64,000 nt of DNA from Paracoccus saliphilus (GTDB lineage Bacteria; Pseudomonadota; Alphaproteobacteria; Rhodobacterales; Rhodobacteraceae), in NCBI RefSeq assembly GCF_028553805.1, contig NZ_CP067140.1:682001-746000 (forward strand). The letters run 5' to 3'. Positions 9,791-17,324 of the stretch are shown one piece after another. Position 1 is the stretch's first letter. Every line of letters begins with the position of its first letter. The notes beneath the pieces are model-generated. The model was not told where the DNA came from. It saw nothing but the letters and a program-made list of their open reading frames with translations, and did not search any database. The translations under genes were made by a program, and so were the position numbers.

Positions 9791-10672
9791 ATGTTCGATT
9801 TTCGCGATATCGAGGTGATCCGCGCCATCGTGCGCCAGGGAGGATTTCGGGCGGCGTCCGATGCAACCGGGATCGCACAATCGGCCATCTCCCGCCGGGT
9901 GCGGCATCTCGAGGATCGGATGAAGATCAAGATTTTCGAGCGTGACGGGCGCGGAGTCCGGTTGACCGCAGCAGGGCGGAGGCTCTGTGACGAGGCGGAG
10001 GTTCTGGTTGCCCAACGCGACCATATCCTCGACGAATTGACCCAGGGTGTGATGGCTGGCGTCGTCCGCCTCGGCGTCGCCGAGACGATGACTCATACCA
10101 TCCTGCCGCGAATGCTGACCAGCCTGCGCGCGCGGCATCCGCAGCTTCGTTTCGAGATTTCGGTCGATACCTCGGGGCAGATGGGGCAGGAGCTTGCCAA
10201 TGACGGGCTGGACGTGGTCATCATGCTGCGCGATCAGGCGCCATGCGGGATCAACCTGACGGTGCTGCCTCCGGTCGGTCTGGGGTGGTATGTGGCGCCG
10301 GCACATTTCACGCTGCCTTCCCCGGCCGGTGTCGACGATCTGGCCGCGCTTCCCATCGTTTCCTTTCCCAAGGGCACCATCCCGCACCGCCGGGTGATCG
10401 AGCTGTTATCCCCGGGGCGCAAGCAGGCCGTGGTCGTACATGGTTCGGCCTCGTTGGCTACGGTGCTGCATCTCGTGGGGCAGGGTTTCGGGATCGGGAC
10501 GATTCCCCATGACATTGTCGCGGCGTGGCCGCATGCCGGGCTAGAGGAAATTGCGGTCCTGCCTGATGCCCAGTTGCCGGATCTGGAATTTGCGGTTTGC
10601 TACATGCCTGAGCGCAATGCCGAAATCGGGCGTGAGGTTGCTCGGGCTGCGGTTGAAACAGCCATATACTGA
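9791..10672 (+). CDS. LysR-family transcriptional regulator
   Basis: A 293-residue regulator. The N-terminal winged helix covers about residues 1-60 with FRAASDATGIAQSAISRRVR and the wing text FERDGRGVRLTAAG; the remainder fits a type 2 periplasmic-binding-like effector domain. ATG 9791 is chosen because it places the DNA-binding domain at the N-terminus; an upstream extension is basic, low-complexity sequence without the fold. It precedes the DUF1445-TRAP-DUF2848-amidase genes on the same strand and probably controls them. A perfect 6-7-6 inverted repeat overlaps its stop codon. Confidence 0.88.
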   Translation: MFDFRDIEVIRAIVRQGGFRAASDATGIAQSAISRRVRHLEDRMKIKIFERDGRGVRLTAAGRRLCDEAEVLVAQRDHILDELTQGVMAGVVRLGVAETMTHTILPRMLTSLRARHPQLRFEISVDTSGQMGQELANDGLDVVIMLRDQAPCGINLTVLPPVGLGWYVAPAHFTLPSPAGVDDLAALPIVSFPKGTIPHRRVIELLSPGRKQAVVVHGSASLATVLHLVGQGFGIGTIPHDIVAAWPHAGLEEIAVLPDAQLPDLEFAVCYMPERNAEIGREVARAAVETAIY

Positions 10673-10688
10673 TCTAATTCAGAGATCA
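10670..10688. promoter_or_regulatory. Candidate LysR-type operator (inverted repeat)
   Basis: TGATCT, a 7-base spacer, then AGATCA form a perfect inverted repeat. It contains the T-N11-A pattern common in LysR sites. It begins on the stop codon of the LysR gene and lies 78 bp before the DUF1445 start. The repeat is seen directly; its use by the adjacent LysR protein is inference. Confidence 0.4.
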
Positions 10689-10765
10689 TAACTGGGTAAT
10701 ATTGAACTGTTGATTTCATCGGCGCGACTGCGGATTCTTGCACATGCAATTTGAAGGAACCGCCA

Positions 10766-11590
10766 ATGAGCACGCCGCAAATCGTCCTGTCCGATCCTGT
10801 TCACCTGCGCGCCGAAATTCGCGCCGGCCGGTTCGATGGGCCGACGGCGGGGCAGGGCGGCGACGCGCTGCAAGCCAATCTGGTGATTCTCGGAGCGGAT
10901 GATGCCATCGATTTTCTGCGCTTTTGCCAGATGAATCCGCGTCCATGCCCCTTGTTGGCCGTCGGTGAGGCCGGAGATCCCGGGCTGCCGTTGCTAGGCC
11001 GGGGGATCGATTTGCGACATGATGTACCTCGCTATCGGGTCTGGCGGGACGGTGAACTCGACGAGGAACCAACCGACATTGCCGGGCTGTGGCGTAGCGA
11101 CATGGTTTCCTTCGCGCTCGGTTGTTCGTTCAGTTTCGAGGACGCCCTGTGCAGTGCCGGAATTCCGGTGCGCCATCAGCAAGCCGGGCGAAATGTGCCA
11201 ATGTATCGCACCAGTATCGCAACCCGGCCTGCAGGGCGCTTCTCTGGGCCGTTGGTCGTCAGCATGCGGCCGATGTCTGCTGCCGCCGCGATCGAAGCGG
11301 TCAGGATCTGCGACCGCTTTGCGTTGGCGCATGGTGCACCGGTGCATCTGGGTGATCCTGCGCAAATCGGGATTACCGACATCATGCGTCCGGACTACGG
11401 TGATGTTCCGGTTGTCGCACCTGGAGATATCCCGGTTTTCTGGGCTTGCGGGGTCACTCCGCAGGCTGCCATCGCTGCTGCTCGTCCAGCATTGGCGATT
11501 ACCCACGCCCCCGGCCATATGCTGGTCACTGATATTCCCTCGGCGCGGGCGGATCGTATTCTGATGGGGCCGGGCGATCTCGCGAAATAA
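10766..11590 (+). CDS. DUF1445 / YcsI-type putative hydro-lyase (D-glutamate-cyclase-like)
   Basis: A 274-residue protein I recognise as DUF1445 (YcsI, UPF0317) from the conserved C-terminal strings FWACGVTPQ and [12 protein letters not shown] and the central [14 protein letters not shown]. In mammals a related domain is the mitochondrial D-glutamate cyclase that makes 5-oxo-D-proline; bacterial members are mostly uncharacterised. Start at ATG 10766 follows GAAGGAAC. It heads the TRAP-DUF2848-amidase genes. Given a hydantoinase/oxoprolinase homologue 6 kb upstream, a role in lactam or pyroglutamate-like chemistry is possible but unproven. Confidence 0.82.
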   Translation: MSTPQIVLSDPVHLRAEIRAGRFDGPTAGQGGDALQANLVILGADDAIDFLRFCQMNPRPCPLLAVGEAGDPGLPLLGRGIDLRHDVPRYRVWRDGELDEEPTDIAGLWRSDMVSFALGCSFSFEDALCSAGIPVRHQQAGRNVPMYRTSIATRPAGRFSGPLVVSMRPMSAAAAIEAVRICDRFALAHGAPVHLGDPAQIGITDIMRPDYGDVPVVAPGDIPVFWACGVTPQAAIAAARPALAITHAPGHMLVTDIPSARADRILMGPGDLAK

Positions 11591-11616
11591 CACTACGCAA
11601 TCAACAGGAGAGAAAC

Positions 11617-12654
11617 ATGAAAAAACTTACTTTCATTTGCCTCATGGCGGGAACGACGCTTTCAACCCCGGCCCTTGCCGAGGAACTGGCAGTCGTTGGC
11701 AGCTGGAGCAATCTGCCGCTGTATCAGGACTTTGAAACACCGTTCTGGACCGAGAAATTGCCCGAGTTGACCGGGGGCGAGTTCACCGCGCAATTGACCA
11801 GCTTTGACCAGATGGGTGTCGCCGGAGCCGATGTCTACCGAATGCTGGGCGACGGAGTTTTCGATGTCGGGGCCACCGTCGCGGATTATACCGTGGGAGA
11901 TGCGCCGGAACTGGAAGGGTTGGACGTGCCGTTGGTCGCGACCACTGCGGAAGAGGCCAGAACGATGGTAGACGCCGCCCGCCCGATGGTCGAGGACATC
12001 ATGCGCGACCGGTTTGGCGCGCAGGTCCTGGGCATCGCGCCCTATCCGCCGCAAGTAGTCTTCTGCAAGGGCGAAGTGTCCTCACTGGCGGATCTGCAGG
12101 GCAAGAAGGTGCGCGGCTCGGGCCGAATGACCACGAAATTCCTTGAGGCTTTGGGGGCCGAGGGCGTCAATATCGCTTTCTCCGAGGTTCCGGGTTCACT
12201 GGAGCGGAGCGTGATCGACTGCGCCGTGACCGGGGCAGGGTCGGGCTATTCCGCTGGCTGGTGGGAAGTTTCGGATCACCTGATGACGTTGCCGCTTGGG
12301 GGGTGGGACCCGGTCGTGATCGCGATGAACGCGGATCGCTTCGACAGTTTGTCTGCCGAACAGCAGGAGATGCTGAGCAAAGCGGTCGTCGAGGGCCTGG
12401 AAGCTCCTGCTTGGGAAGTCGCTCAGGGCGGGCTGGCGAATGATATCGCATGCCTGACCGGCAATGGAGACTGCCCGTCCGGTGAGCCCGCAACGATGAC
12501 CTTGGTCGAGCCTTCAGAGGAAGATGTCGAGGCCGCTCGCAAGATCCTCGCCGAGGAAGTTCTTCCTGATTGGGCTAGCCGCGCCGGTGATGAATGGGCG
12601 GCTCGTTGGAACGACTCTGTCGGCCAGGCAGTCGGAATATCGATCGCTCAATAG
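11617..12654 (+). CDS. TRAP transporter solute-binding protein, DctP family
   Basis: A 345-residue periplasmic protein with a Sec signal (MKKLTFICLMAGTTLSTPALA, written in part; cut likely before EELAVVG). The mature domain has the DctP-fold features LADLQGKKVRGSG and a conserved arginine in that segment, usually the one that binds a ligand carboxylate. It is followed by the small and large TRAP membrane subunits. AGGAGAG precedes the ATG. A carboxylated substrate is likely from family knowledge; which one is not known. Confidence 0.88.
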   Translation: MKKLTFICLMAGTTLSTPALAEELAVVGSWSNLPLYQDFETPFWTEKLPELTGGEFTAQLTSFDQMGVAGADVYRMLGDGVFDVGATVADYTVGDAPELEGLDVPLVATTAEEARTMVDAARPMVEDIMRDRFGAQVLGIAPYPPQVVFCKGEVSSLADLQGKKVRGSGRMTTKFLEALGAEGVNIAFSEVPGSLERSVIDCAVTGAGSGYSAGWWEVSDHLMTLPLGGWDPVVIAMNADRFDSLSAEQQEMLSKAVVEGLEAPAWEVAQGGLANDIACLTGNGDCPSGEPATMTLVEPSEEDVEAARKILAEEVLPDWASRAGDEWAARWNDSVGQAVGISIAQ

Positions 12655-12678
12655 ATCGCAAGAGAGAGGCCTGCCGCC

Positions 12679-13224
12679 ATGATCGTGAAGCTGCATGACG
12701 CGCTTGTGCGCGCCAACCGCCTGATCGCCCTGATCCTCGGTATCATCTTGGTGCTTACGGTTCTGTTCATCATTACCGACGTTGTGATGCGCAAGTCCGG
12801 ATGGGAATCACTTGGAGGCTCGGACGAGATCTCGGGCTATGTCATGGCGGCGGTCGCCAGTTGGGGCCTTGCCTGCGGGCTGGTCGAGCGCGCCCATGTC
12901 CGCATCGACGTGATCCGGCAGAAACTGCCGAGGCCGGGGCAGGCATTGATGGATATCTTCGCGATGATCGTGACCTCTGGGATCGTGCTGCTGATCGCCT
13001 GGTATTGCTGGCCGGTGCTGCAAAAGACGATCGAGCGGGGATCGCGTGCGAATACGGCGCTGGAAACGCCATTGTGGATACCGCAGGGGATCTGGTTTGG
13101 CGGGTGGCTGTGGTTTGCCCTTAGCGCGACCGCACTGACAGTGATCGGTCTGGTTTATTTCCTTCGTGGTCAACGTGATGCCTTTGACGCTTCAATGGGT
13201 GTCGGATCGGAGTTGGACAAATGA
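12679..13224 (+). CDS. TRAP transporter small permease, DctQ family
   Basis: A 181-residue membrane protein with four predicted hydrophobic segments: about residues 13-35 (LIALILGIILVLTVLFII), 52-72, 92-112 and 130-155. The segment order and the SDEISGYVMAAVASWGLA text match DctQ subunits, which scaffold the large permease. It overlaps the DctM gene by 4 bp. Confidence 0.87.
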   Translation: MIVKLHDALVRANRLIALILGIILVLTVLFIITDVVMRKSGWESLGGSDEISGYVMAAVASWGLACGLVERAHVRIDVIRQKLPRPGQALMDIFAMIVTSGIVLLIAWYCWPVLQKTIERGSRANTALETPLWIPQGIWFGGWLWFALSATALTVIGLVYFLRGQRDAFDASMGVGSELDK

Positions 13225-14504
13225 TCTGGACCATTGCGGCATCTCTTCTTGGCCTGATGGCCTTGTCGATCCCGGTCGGCATCGTGCTGTTCATTCTGGG
13301 GGTCGGTGTTGGCGAACTCTATTCGGCCTTTCCCCTGCTTCGTGGTCTGGGTCAGGTGGTTTGGTCTTCATCGGCGTCTTCGACACTGATCGCCATCCCG
13401 CTATTCGTCCTTTTGGGTGAGCTCCTAGTTCGAGGCGGCGTGGCCGAGCGAACCTATGCCGCGCTGGACAAGTGGCTGTCGTGGCTGCCCGGTGGCCTGA
13501 TCCATGCCAATATCGCCACCGCGACGATGTTTTCCGCCACGTCGGGCTCGTCGGTGGCGACCGCTGCCACGGTGGCCACCGTCGCCATGCCGCAAGCTGA
13601 AAAGCTGCGTTACGATCCGCGCCTGTTTTCCGGTGCGATCGCGGCAGGAGGTACGCTCGGCATCCTGATTCCGCCCTCGATCAACCTGATCGTCTATGGT
13701 TTCCTGACCGAAACCTCGATCCCGAAATTGTTTTCGGCCGGGCTGTTGCCTGGTTTGCTGATGGCGCTGGCTTTCGTCGCGGTGACGGCGGTGATCTGCA
13801 GTATCCGTCCCGCCCTTGGCGGTGCCTCGCGCAGCTTCGGTTGGGGCGAAAGGCTGCGCAGCCTGATTCAGCTCGTGCCGATCCTCATCCTTTTCACGGT
13901 TGTCATCGGCTCGATCTATGCGGGCTGGGCAACGCCCACGGAATCCGCAGCCATCGGTGTGATGATGGCGGCACTGATTGCAGTGTTTCTGGGTGACGGC
14001 CTTGGGCGTAGCGCCATCGCGGAGGCAATGCATGGCACGGTCCGCATCTCGGCAATGATCATGCTGGTCGTCGCGGGCGCTTCATTTCTGAATTTCGCCA
14101 TGACATCGGCCGGTCTTGGTCGTCAACTGAGCCAGATGATCGAAGGCTCGGGCCTGTCACCTTTCGGAACGTTGATGCTGGTGATCGTTTTGTATCTGGT
14201 ACTGGGCTTCTTCATCGAGACGCTCTCGCTGATGGTCGCGACCATTCCCATCGTTGTGCCGATCATGGCCGGCTTGGGCTATGACAAGATCTGGCTTGGT
14301 GTGCTGATGATCGTGCTGATCGAGATGGCCCTCATTACTCCGCCGGTCGGGCTCAACCTGTTCGTGGTGCAAGGTGCGCGCAAATCGGGCTCCATGAACG
14401 AGGTGATCATGGGTGCCATTCCATATGTTCTGGTCATGATCGCGATGATCGCGGCCCTCATTGCAATACCCGGCCTCGCCCTTTGGCTCCCTTCGATCCT
14501 GTGA
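13221..14504 (+). CDS. TRAP transporter large permease, DctM family
   Basis: A 427-residue polytopic protein with about 11-12 membrane segments. TATMFSATSGSSVATAATVA and GGTLGILIPPSINLIVYG are characteristic DctM sequences around the sodium and substrate sites, and ITPPVGLNLFVVQGA is the second repeat. With the preceding DctP and DctQ it makes a complete sodium-driven importer. The next gene follows within 12 bp. Confidence 0.92.
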   Translation: MIWTIAASLLGLMALSIPVGIVLFILGVGVGELYSAFPLLRGLGQVVWSSSASSTLIAIPLFVLLGELLVRGGVAERTYAALDKWLSWLPGGLIHANIATATMFSATSGSSVATAATVATVAMPQAEKLRYDPRLFSGAIAAGGTLGILIPPSINLIVYGFLTETSIPKLFSAGLLPGLLMALAFVAVTAVICSIRPALGGASRSFGWGERLRSLIQLVPILILFTVVIGSIYAGWATPTESAAIGVMMAALIAVFLGDGLGRSAIAEAMHGTVRISAMIMLVVAGASFLNFAMTSAGLGRQLSQMIEGSGLSPFGTLMLVIVLYLVLGFFIETLSLMVATIPIVVPIMAGLGYDKIWLGVLMIVLIEMALITPPVGLNLFVVQGARKSGSMNEVIMGAIPYVLVMIAMIAALIAIPGLALWLPSIL

Positions 14505-14515
14505 AAGGAATGCAA

Positions 14516-15184
14516 ATGAACTTTAACGTCGGCGGCGCTGCGCTGAATATCGAACTGACACATCTGGTCATTGCCGGCTGGACCGGTCGCGATGCGGTCG
14601 CGATCACCCATCATATCGAAGAACTAGCGGCACTGGGGGTCGCGCCTCCGTCCGATACACCCCTTTATTATCGTGTTTCCGCATCACTGCTGACCTCAGC
14701 CCCGCATGTCGAAGTCGTGGGCGGCAATTCGTCTGGCGAAGTCGAGCCGATGATCGTTCAGCTTGGGAACCGACGTTTTCTCGGCCTTGGATCAGACCAC
14801 ACGGACCGGGCGCTTGAAGCGCATTCGGTTGCGCTGTCAAAGCAGGTATGCGCCAAGCCCTGTGCGGCGGAACTGTGGGCGTGGGACGAGGTGGCCAACG
14901 ATCTGGAACGGATCAGCCTCGAAAGCTGGATTGAAGAGGATGGCGAATGGGTTCTCTATCAGCAGGGGACTTTGGCCTCGATCCGTCCGCTGGCAGAACT
15001 GATCGTGGGGGCTGGGCTTGATTCGCTGGCGACGGATGGGTGCGCGGCGATGATGTGCGGAACATTTGGGGCCAAGGGTGGGGTTCGCCCGGCCACGCGC
15101 TTTCGGATGCGGATGATCGATACCCTGCTTGGGCGCGAGATCGCTCATGAATACACGGCTATCACCCTGCCGGAGGTCGCATGA
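14516..15184 (+). CDS. DUF2848 family protein
   Basis: A 222-residue protein that I assign to DUF2848 from the overall pattern (LTHLVIAGWTGRDAVAITHHIEEL in part, LYYRVSASLLTS, then VLYQQGTLASIRPLAELI). Its biochemical function is not established; it resembles fumarylacetoacetate-hydrolase-like folds in its C-terminal part only weakly. Start chosen at ATG 14516 because AAAGGA ends six bases upstream; the ATG at 14510 touches that ribosome site. The stop overlaps the amidase start by 4 bp, so the two are probably translated together and may act in sequence. Confidence 0.75.
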   Translation: MNFNVGGAALNIELTHLVIAGWTGRDAVAITHHIEELAALGVAPPSDTPLYYRVSASLLTSAPHVEVVGGNSSGEVEPMIVQLGNRRFLGLGSDHTDRALEAHSVALSKQVCAKPCAAELWAWDEVANDLERISLESWIEEDGEWVLYQQGTLASIRPLAELIVGAGLDSLATDGCAAMMCGTFGAKGGVRPATRFRMRMIDTLLGREIAHEYTAITLPEVA

Positions 15185-16458
15185 CTGCCATTTTCCGAAA
15201 CAAGGTGGAGGCCGCCATTGCGCGTGTCGAGACATTGCCCGAAGCCACTCGCCGCGCGATCTTTACCGAGTTCACGCCCGGGAGGATACGGGCCGAGGCT
15301 GATGGGCTGATCGCACGACGAGAGGCGGGGGAAGACATGCCCTTGTTCGGAAAGCTGGTCTCGGTCAAGGATCTTTACGATGAGGCAGGGCAGGTCACCG
15401 GGGCGGGCTCGCGTCTGCTCGCCTCTCGCGGGGCCGCCGATCGCGACGCGGTTGCCGTTGCCCGACTGCGCAAGGCGGGAGCCCTGATGTTCGGCCGAAC
15501 CTCGATGTCGGAATTCGCCTATTCCGGTGTAGGGCTGAACCCGCATCACGGCACGCCGTCAAGCGTTCTGGCGAGTGGTGTCATCCCCGGAGGCTCCAGT
15601 TCGGGTGGAGGTGTGACCGTGGGGATGGGGCTGACCGATGCGGCGATCGGCACGGATACCGGAGGCTCGCTTCGTATACCGGCGGCCGCGAACGGGATTT
15701 GGGGGATCAAGCCTAGCCAGAATCTGGTAGATTCGACCGGGGTACATCCGCTTGCGCCAAGTTATGACACTCCTGGGCCCATGGCATGCGATGCGGCCTT
15801 GTTGCGTCAGATGCTGGAGGTAATGGCTGATACCAATCTATCTGGAACCGCTCCGCACCCGCTGAGATTGGCGGTACCGGAAGCTGCGTTTACCGATGGT
15901 TTATCGCCGGAAGTGGAGGCACTTTTCTCTGCCGAGGAAGTTCGGCTTCGCAATGCAGGTCATCGGTTGGAGCGTGTTGATATGCGCGGGATCGGTGAAG
16001 GGATCGGCTTGAACCGGATCATTGTCTCGGTCGAGGCTCGGCGCCTTTATTTAGGGGATCTGGAAAAGCTGGAGCTGATCGGCGATCCGCGTGTTCTGGC
16101 GCGCATTCGCTTTGCTGAAACGCTGTCCGAGAACCAGATTGCTGAGGCTTATGCAAAGCGCGCCGAGGTCGTGACGGTATTCGAACAGCTGATGAATGGG
16201 TTTGACGCGGCACTGACACCGGCATTGATGCAGCTTCCGCCAAATATTGCCGAGGTCGAGGCGGATTTCGATCAGCTTAATGCAGCGATGCTGCGCAATA
16301 CGTCCTTGGTCAATCTGGTGAACGGTTGCGCCGTGGTCATGCCGACAGCCGGTCTGACGCCTAGCTGGTCGATGACTATGCTGGTCGGGAAGAACCGGAC
16401 GGATGCTTTGCTATTTGCTGCCGTCAATTTGTTGAATGGTGCGGATGAGACGGTGTGA
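15181..16458 (+). CDS. Amidase (amidase-signature family)
   Basis: A 425-residue amidase-signature hydrolase. The catalytic Lys-cisSer-Ser triad is visible: Lys63 in SVKDLYD, Ser139 in GGSSSGGG and Ser163 in GTDTGGSLRIPA. The 24-residue spacing between the two serines is standard. The enzyme splits a C-N amide bond to a carboxylate and an amine or ammonia. It is the last gene of the LysR-DUF1445-TRAP-DUF2848 set, so its substrate is probably the TRAP cargo or a product of DUF1445/DUF2848. GatA is excluded by genome context and shorter length. Confidence 0.88.
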   Translation: MTAIFRNKVEAAIARVETLPEATRRAIFTEFTPGRIRAEADGLIARREAGEDMPLFGKLVSVKDLYDEAGQVTGAGSRLLASRGAADRDAVAVARLRKAGALMFGRTSMSEFAYSGVGLNPHHGTPSSVLASGVIPGGSSSGGGVTVGMGLTDAAIGTDTGGSLRIPAAANGIWGIKPSQNLVDSTGVHPLAPSYDTPGPMACDAALLRQMLEVMADTNLSGTAPHPLRLAVPEAAFTDGLSPEVEALFSAEEVRLRNAGHRLERVDMRGIGEGIGLNRIIVSVEARRLYLGDLEKLELIGDPRVLARIRFAETLSENQIAEAYAKRAEVVTVFEQLMNGFDAALTPALMQLPPNIAEVEADFDQLNAAMLRNTSLVNLVNGCAVVMPTAGLTPSWSMTMLVGKNRTDALLFAAVNLLNGADETV

Positions 16459-16556
16459 TGTTGGGGTTGATACGGGCGGTATCGCTATTGTGAGATCGCG
16501 ATGCCGCCACTATCCGACAATGTGAAGTGGCGTCATCGCGTTTCTGTGCCGGCGGG

Positions 16557-16582
16557 AAAAAGGCCGCCATACTGCGGCCTTT
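16557..16582 (-). terminator. Rho-independent terminator for the 51-aa reverse gene
   Basis: On the minus strand a 9-bp perfect stem (16559-16567 pairs with 16574-16582) with a 6-base loop is followed by five T residues. It lies 27 bp past the stop of the small reverse gene and supports that gene being transcribed. On the plus strand the same hairpin has only three trailing T, but it could also stop read-through from the amidase. Confidence 0.8.
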
Positions 16583-16608
16583 CGAGGCATTGGAAACAGA
16601 TCGCGAGA

Positions 16609-16764
16609 TTACTTTTCCTGGTGGCGGTCATTTGCGGGCCACGGCGATTCGGTCACCGCCAGGCCGCGATCCGAAGTGTCGCGCATGAAGGCAGCGACTG
16701 CCTTGCCGACTTGGCTGAACCAGTTTTGCGGGGTCGAGGAAGTGCCGGAAGTGATATAGGTCAT
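16609..16764 (-). CDS. Small hypothetical protein (51 aa)
   Basis: ATG at 16764 is preceded by a near-perfect AAAGGAGAG ribosome site (7-8 bases away) and the 51-codon frame ends at TAA 16611-16609. A strong terminator follows. The product begins MTYITSGTSSTPQNWFSQ, then a short amphipathic stretch with KAVAAFMRD, and ends with charged sequence NDRHQEK. The opening resembles the N-terminus of short DUF1127-type alphaproteobacterial proteins, but the arginine-rich DUF1127 core is absent. No function is known. Complete expression signals make it a credible gene despite its size. Confidence 0.65.
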   Translation of the reverse strand: MTYITSGTSSTPQNWFSQVGKAVAAFMRDTSDRGLAVTESPWPANDRHQEK

Positions 16765-17212
16765 TTGATCTCTCCTTTGTAATCTGGCCGATGTATCTTT
16801 CGCTTGTGAGGGCTATGTAGGTGGTCTATCTGAAATTAGATATACCAGAGCCTGCATACCGCCTTTGCACCTGCAGCATGGCTTTTGGCGCATATATGAG
16901 CAGTGGCGAGGAATAAAAATTCTGGCACCTGCTACCTTCGGTGACCGTGCCCTGTACGCGAATGAAACGCATAGCTTTCCCTATGGTTTCGCACTTGGTC
17001 TGGATGACGGGCATGTAGAGCTAGGGGCTCGAACTTTTCCGGTATTGTTGTTTTTTGACAGTCAGGATCGAGGCATGATGCCTATCAGTCATGGATTTGA
17101 CCATCTTGATCGAACACCGCTTCGGCGGGGCTTTGTCGCTATAATATTTTGATAAATATATATAAAATATATCGATGATATGCTTTTGGTTTCCGAGTGG
17201 GAAAACTTGGGG
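16765..17212. other. Low-GC intergenic region without a supported gene
   Basis: About 450 bp. Frames of 60-95 codons exist but have low third-position GC, unlike the neighbours, and no ribosome site. An AT-rich run near 17140-17182 (ATAATATTTTGATAAATATA and following) stands out against the GC-rich surroundings and may be a promoter-associated or protein-binding segment for the operon starting at 17325, or for the reverse gene ending at 16609. Confidence 0.5.
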
Positions 17213-17254
17213 TTGACAGCACCCTTAACTGGCATTCATCATTCATAATGCCAG
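17213..17254 (+). promoter_or_regulatory. Candidate promoter with overlapping operator-like inverted repeat
   Basis: A perfect -35 hexamer TTGACA sits at 17213-17218. Beyond it CTGGCATT (17229-17236), a 10-base spacer and AATGCCAG (17247-17254) form a perfect 8-bp inverted repeat that would cover the -10 region, which itself is a poor match. This fits a regulated promoter for the acyl-CoA synthetase gene at 17325. The half-site ATAATGCCA recurs upstream of the ketopantoate-reductase-like gene. Regulator identity (the GntR protein of this block) is inference. Confidence 0.5.
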
Positions 17255-17324
17255 AGAGGGCGAATAGCACAGGCAACCAGACCCGTGCGGTTCGAAGAGG
17301 AAATGGCCGTCAGAGAGGGGAATC

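Noticed and set aside
16865..17152. A 95-codon forward frame (TTG start) in the low-GC gap
   Set aside because: No ribosome site, third-position GC is low unlike all neighbouring genes, and no recognisable motif.
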